The notes beneath the pieces were generated by a model. The model searched no databases and had not been told where the DNA came from. It saw nothing but the letters and a program-made list of their open reading frames with translations. A stretch of 64,000 nucleotides of DNA from Gymnogyps californianus (lineage: Eukaryota; Chordata; Aves; Accipitriformes; Cathartidae), in contig NC_059471.1 in the NCBI RefSeq assembly GCF_018139145.2, forward strand, positions 68,458,020 to 68,522,019, in the 5' to 3' direction. A program made the position numbers and the translations under genes. Shown here one piece after another: positions 61,805 through 64,000 of this stretch (positions within the stretch are counted from its first letter, which is position 1; each line of letters opens with the position of its first letter).

Positions 61805-62576
61805 TCTTATTTTGTTTCCCTTGATTTGAAATGAATCATTCAATCTGTGTCACTTGTCCACGTTAGATTGCACCAGTTTGATTTTGTTTGATGCAGCAGA
61901 GAGGGGAAGAAGCAATGGGATGTGACATGCACTTTATCTTGAGTATTATTTGTCTCTACAAGAGTGCAGCGAGATGAAACCTCAGAAAGGCCTGGCGTAA
62001 AGGATAGTCATTACTTTGTAAGTGCTTACGCAAATGTGTTGGAAGATTACATTTGGGAAAAAGCTTTTCAGGCTCCACACACATTTTCTGTTTGAGAGCT
62101 GAGTTAGAGCACGCTGACAGATGGGCGGGGACGATGTAAATTTACAAGTTAGAGTCTTGGTGACTGACTGACATAACACATTATACATGAGAATGCACAA
62201 TACTTGAGAACAAGTTCCCAAAATTTACAGTACTTTGGCTAGGGATGAGAACATAATTCCAGCTTTGTTTACTGGGAAGTCTTGTTGGGTATTTTACTTC
62301 AGTGTTACTTATTTTATTGAACGAGACAGAAAGTACTTCTTATCTTAAGAGACTAATGGGTTTATGGGTTTGGAGAGAGAGGAGGGAGGGGACTGCCCTT
62401 TTCTTGGAAAGTGCCAAAATCCCAGGTAGACCACAGCACTCAATATCACCATTCTGTAATGACTGAGAAGTCATCTTGGAGAAACTGGAGGACAAAGTTA
62501 AATGGGCGCATGTGTATGACAGCATAAAAACTGACATTCTCTATTTAACCAGAAATCTGCAGCAGACCTAAGCGTG

Positions 62577-62631
62577 TGTCCTGGTTTCGGCTGCATGATG
62601 CTTAGTTGTTGACTGAGGTTAAACTACGACA
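62577..62631 (+). mobile_element. Internally deleted LTR relic (55 bp), third family
   Basis: The first 17 bases, TGTCCTGGTTTCGGCTG, match the 5' end of the LTR family seen at 47095-47687, and the following 38 bases match its 3' end up to TAAACTACGACA. About 540 bases between are missing. Flanks GCGTG (62572-62576) and GTGTG (62632-62636) differ by one C-to-T change and look like the 5-bp target duplication. The hexamer CGGCTG lies at the join and is present near both ends of the intact LTR, so the deletion probably used this microhomology. Confidence 0.85.
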
Positions 62632-62636
62632 GTGTG

Positions 62637-64000
62637 GTAGGAGGAGGAGAATCTGTAGGAGTAGCATAAGCACTCTAAGAGTTGTGTGAAAGTCACTTTT
62701 AGTGGTATTTACGGTGTGTTACACCATTTACAATATTTTCTCTGAGCATTAATTTTTTTCTAGAGAACTATGAGAGAATTTCCTTCTGACACTGACTCAA
62801 AACTATTAAGATCCTGTTAGCAAGTGTTACATACAACAGCCTTCAGGTTTAATGTTGAATAATTTCTAAAAAGTCCTGAAATTTAGGAAGGTTGGACAGT
62901 GTGTCAACAAAGAGATATACGGAGACAGAAATAAAATGATTAAACACAGCAGCAAGCTGTTATCCCTATTTTGCATTATACCTACACTTTGTGACTTCAG
63001 GCCTTAAAATTTCCTGGTAAGTCTCCACAGAGTATTCACTTTTCTCCCTGGGAAAGTTTCAGGTCTCTAGTATTTTCTTTGGCATGTGTCCACTTTGTAA
63101 AGGGGGTCTATTTAATCAAACAGTAAAAAAGTTGTACCATTCAAGAGAGCTGACATGATCCAATCGGAGAACTCTAAATAACAAACACTTGAAGAAGTAC
63201 TTGCTACAGTTGGGCTCAGATGTGTCTGGAAAAAGCTCTTCATCAACCAAATAATAAAAGCCATGATCAGTTCACAGATAATTCTCCAACAGAAAAAGGG
63301 TCAAATCTGACAAATGAATTGTTCATGAAGGCCATTTTGATGAGCTATAATTATATGAGTGAAATCCCATCATCTTTTGTCTTCTGATTGCATGATAGCC
63401 ACCTAAAAGGAAAAGAACAGAAAGGAGATTAAGTTCTCGCAGTCAGTAAGAGATGTTGTATTGATTCTAAGTTGTTGCTAGGTAAATAATTAAACCATGA
63501 TTTCGCTGTTGATTTTATTTGTCTGCTGTGTGTAAAGGCTACTTAGATGCATCAGTGAAAAATTAATTAATATATTTCTACCACTGCTCAGATAATGGAA
63601 ATCCATAAAGATGAAATTACTGTAGTGGTTTGAAACCGCTCATTAATGATCAATCTTAGCTTCAGAAAATCTCTCCGAAGTCTAATGGTCCTGACAGAGC
63701 AGACCATTTTTTTTCTTTTTTTTTTTTTTTTAAAGTCTTCATTATAGTTTCTGCAATAAATAGATATCTATGAATGGAAGATGTAGCTTGATCAGCCAGA
63801 TTTAAAGATGTGCTGAGTTTCACCAGGGGTATATACTCACCTGATCTGTTCTTGGTGCCCCCCCACCCTGACAGAGCTCTTGCCTGTGTAGATCAAAAGC
63901 GTTCACTGGCCATGTATAGTTCATCAAGGGAAGGGCAATGCTGAACAAGCTGAGGATAGCACACAATGGTTATCAGTGAGATCTGCTGTACCCTTTCTTT
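62637..64000. other. Non-coding DNA, possible constrained patch
   Basis: A TAAT/ATTA-rich, repeat-free stretch at about 63300-63660 resembles the composition of conserved non-coding elements, which I cannot test here. A T-run with one C lies at 63707-63731. No exon was recognised up to the window end. Confidence 0.55.

Larger units (their letters stand above)
55820..62576. other. Non-coding DNA with simple repeats
   Basis: Holds a G-rich tract (59048-59064), a TG dinucleotide run (60352-60384) and an 18-bp-period duplication (61771-61804). Open frames up to 128 codons (57299-57685 minus, 58075-58431 plus) have no recognisable domains or splice context. A CpG-bearing patch at 60895-60965 is too short and unflanked to call an exon. 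Confidence 0.6.

Noticed and set aside
1..64000. tRNA, rRNA, CRISPR arrays or prokaryotic operons
   Set aside because: No clover-leaf box motifs, ribosomal segments, regularly spaced repeats or dense same-strand open frames were seen. The sequence is vertebrate nuclear in character.

Overview
The window reads as ordinary non-coding bird nuclear DNA. The evidence is two 3' ends of CR1 LINEs, each ending in the bird-typical octamer-like tail (5525-5593 and 55758-55819), and several solo long terminal repeats (LTRs) of avian endogenous retroviruses. The background is AT-rich and CpG-poor, with short microsatellites. There is no bacterial-style gene packing, no rRNA, tRNA or CRISPR array that I can see, and no complete protein-coding gene. 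The longest open frames lie inside GC-rich LTRs on the antisense strand and are not genes in any ordinary sense. The sequence would fit intron or intergenic DNA around or between genes.

Layout. 1-7163 is single-copy-looking DNA with a C-rich G-quadruplex-type tract (241-268), a possible retrocopy ending in an A-tail (4247-4634) and a CR1 end. 7169-7758 is a 590-bp solo LTR with a perfect 5-bp target duplication. 9975-10203 is a small region bounded by inverted repeats. 16377-16485 on the minus strand is the best candidate for a real coding exon: a terminal exon with a strong splice acceptor, an open frame ending in an acidic Tyr/Asp tail, and a polyadenylation signal about 110 bases past the stop. 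20655-20740 and 40045-40140 are two diverged copies of one dispersed repeat. 24590-25703 and 51548-52687 are two solo LTRs of a second, roughly 1.1-kb family that carries an internal 45-52-bp minisatellite. 30014-30559 is an LTR of an unrelated type. 44120-44745 is a GC-richer, probably repeat-derived block. 47095-47687 is a minus-strand solo LTR of a third family with a perfect 5-bp duplication. 62577-62631 is a 55-bp relic of that third family whose middle has been deleted between two short repeats.

How the parts relate. The three 5-bp-duplication LTR families are modular relatives. The 590-bp LTR at 7169 shares its first ten bases and its last roughly 120 bases with the 1.1-kb family, but shares its U3 core with the 47095 family. 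No internal gag, pol or env sequence was found next to any LTR, so these are solo LTRs left after recombination. I did not find a convincing new biological system. The best leads are the terminal exon, the LTR minisatellite with its recurrent antisense open frame, the microhomology-deleted LTR relic, and the possible retrocopy, which would be unusual in a bird.
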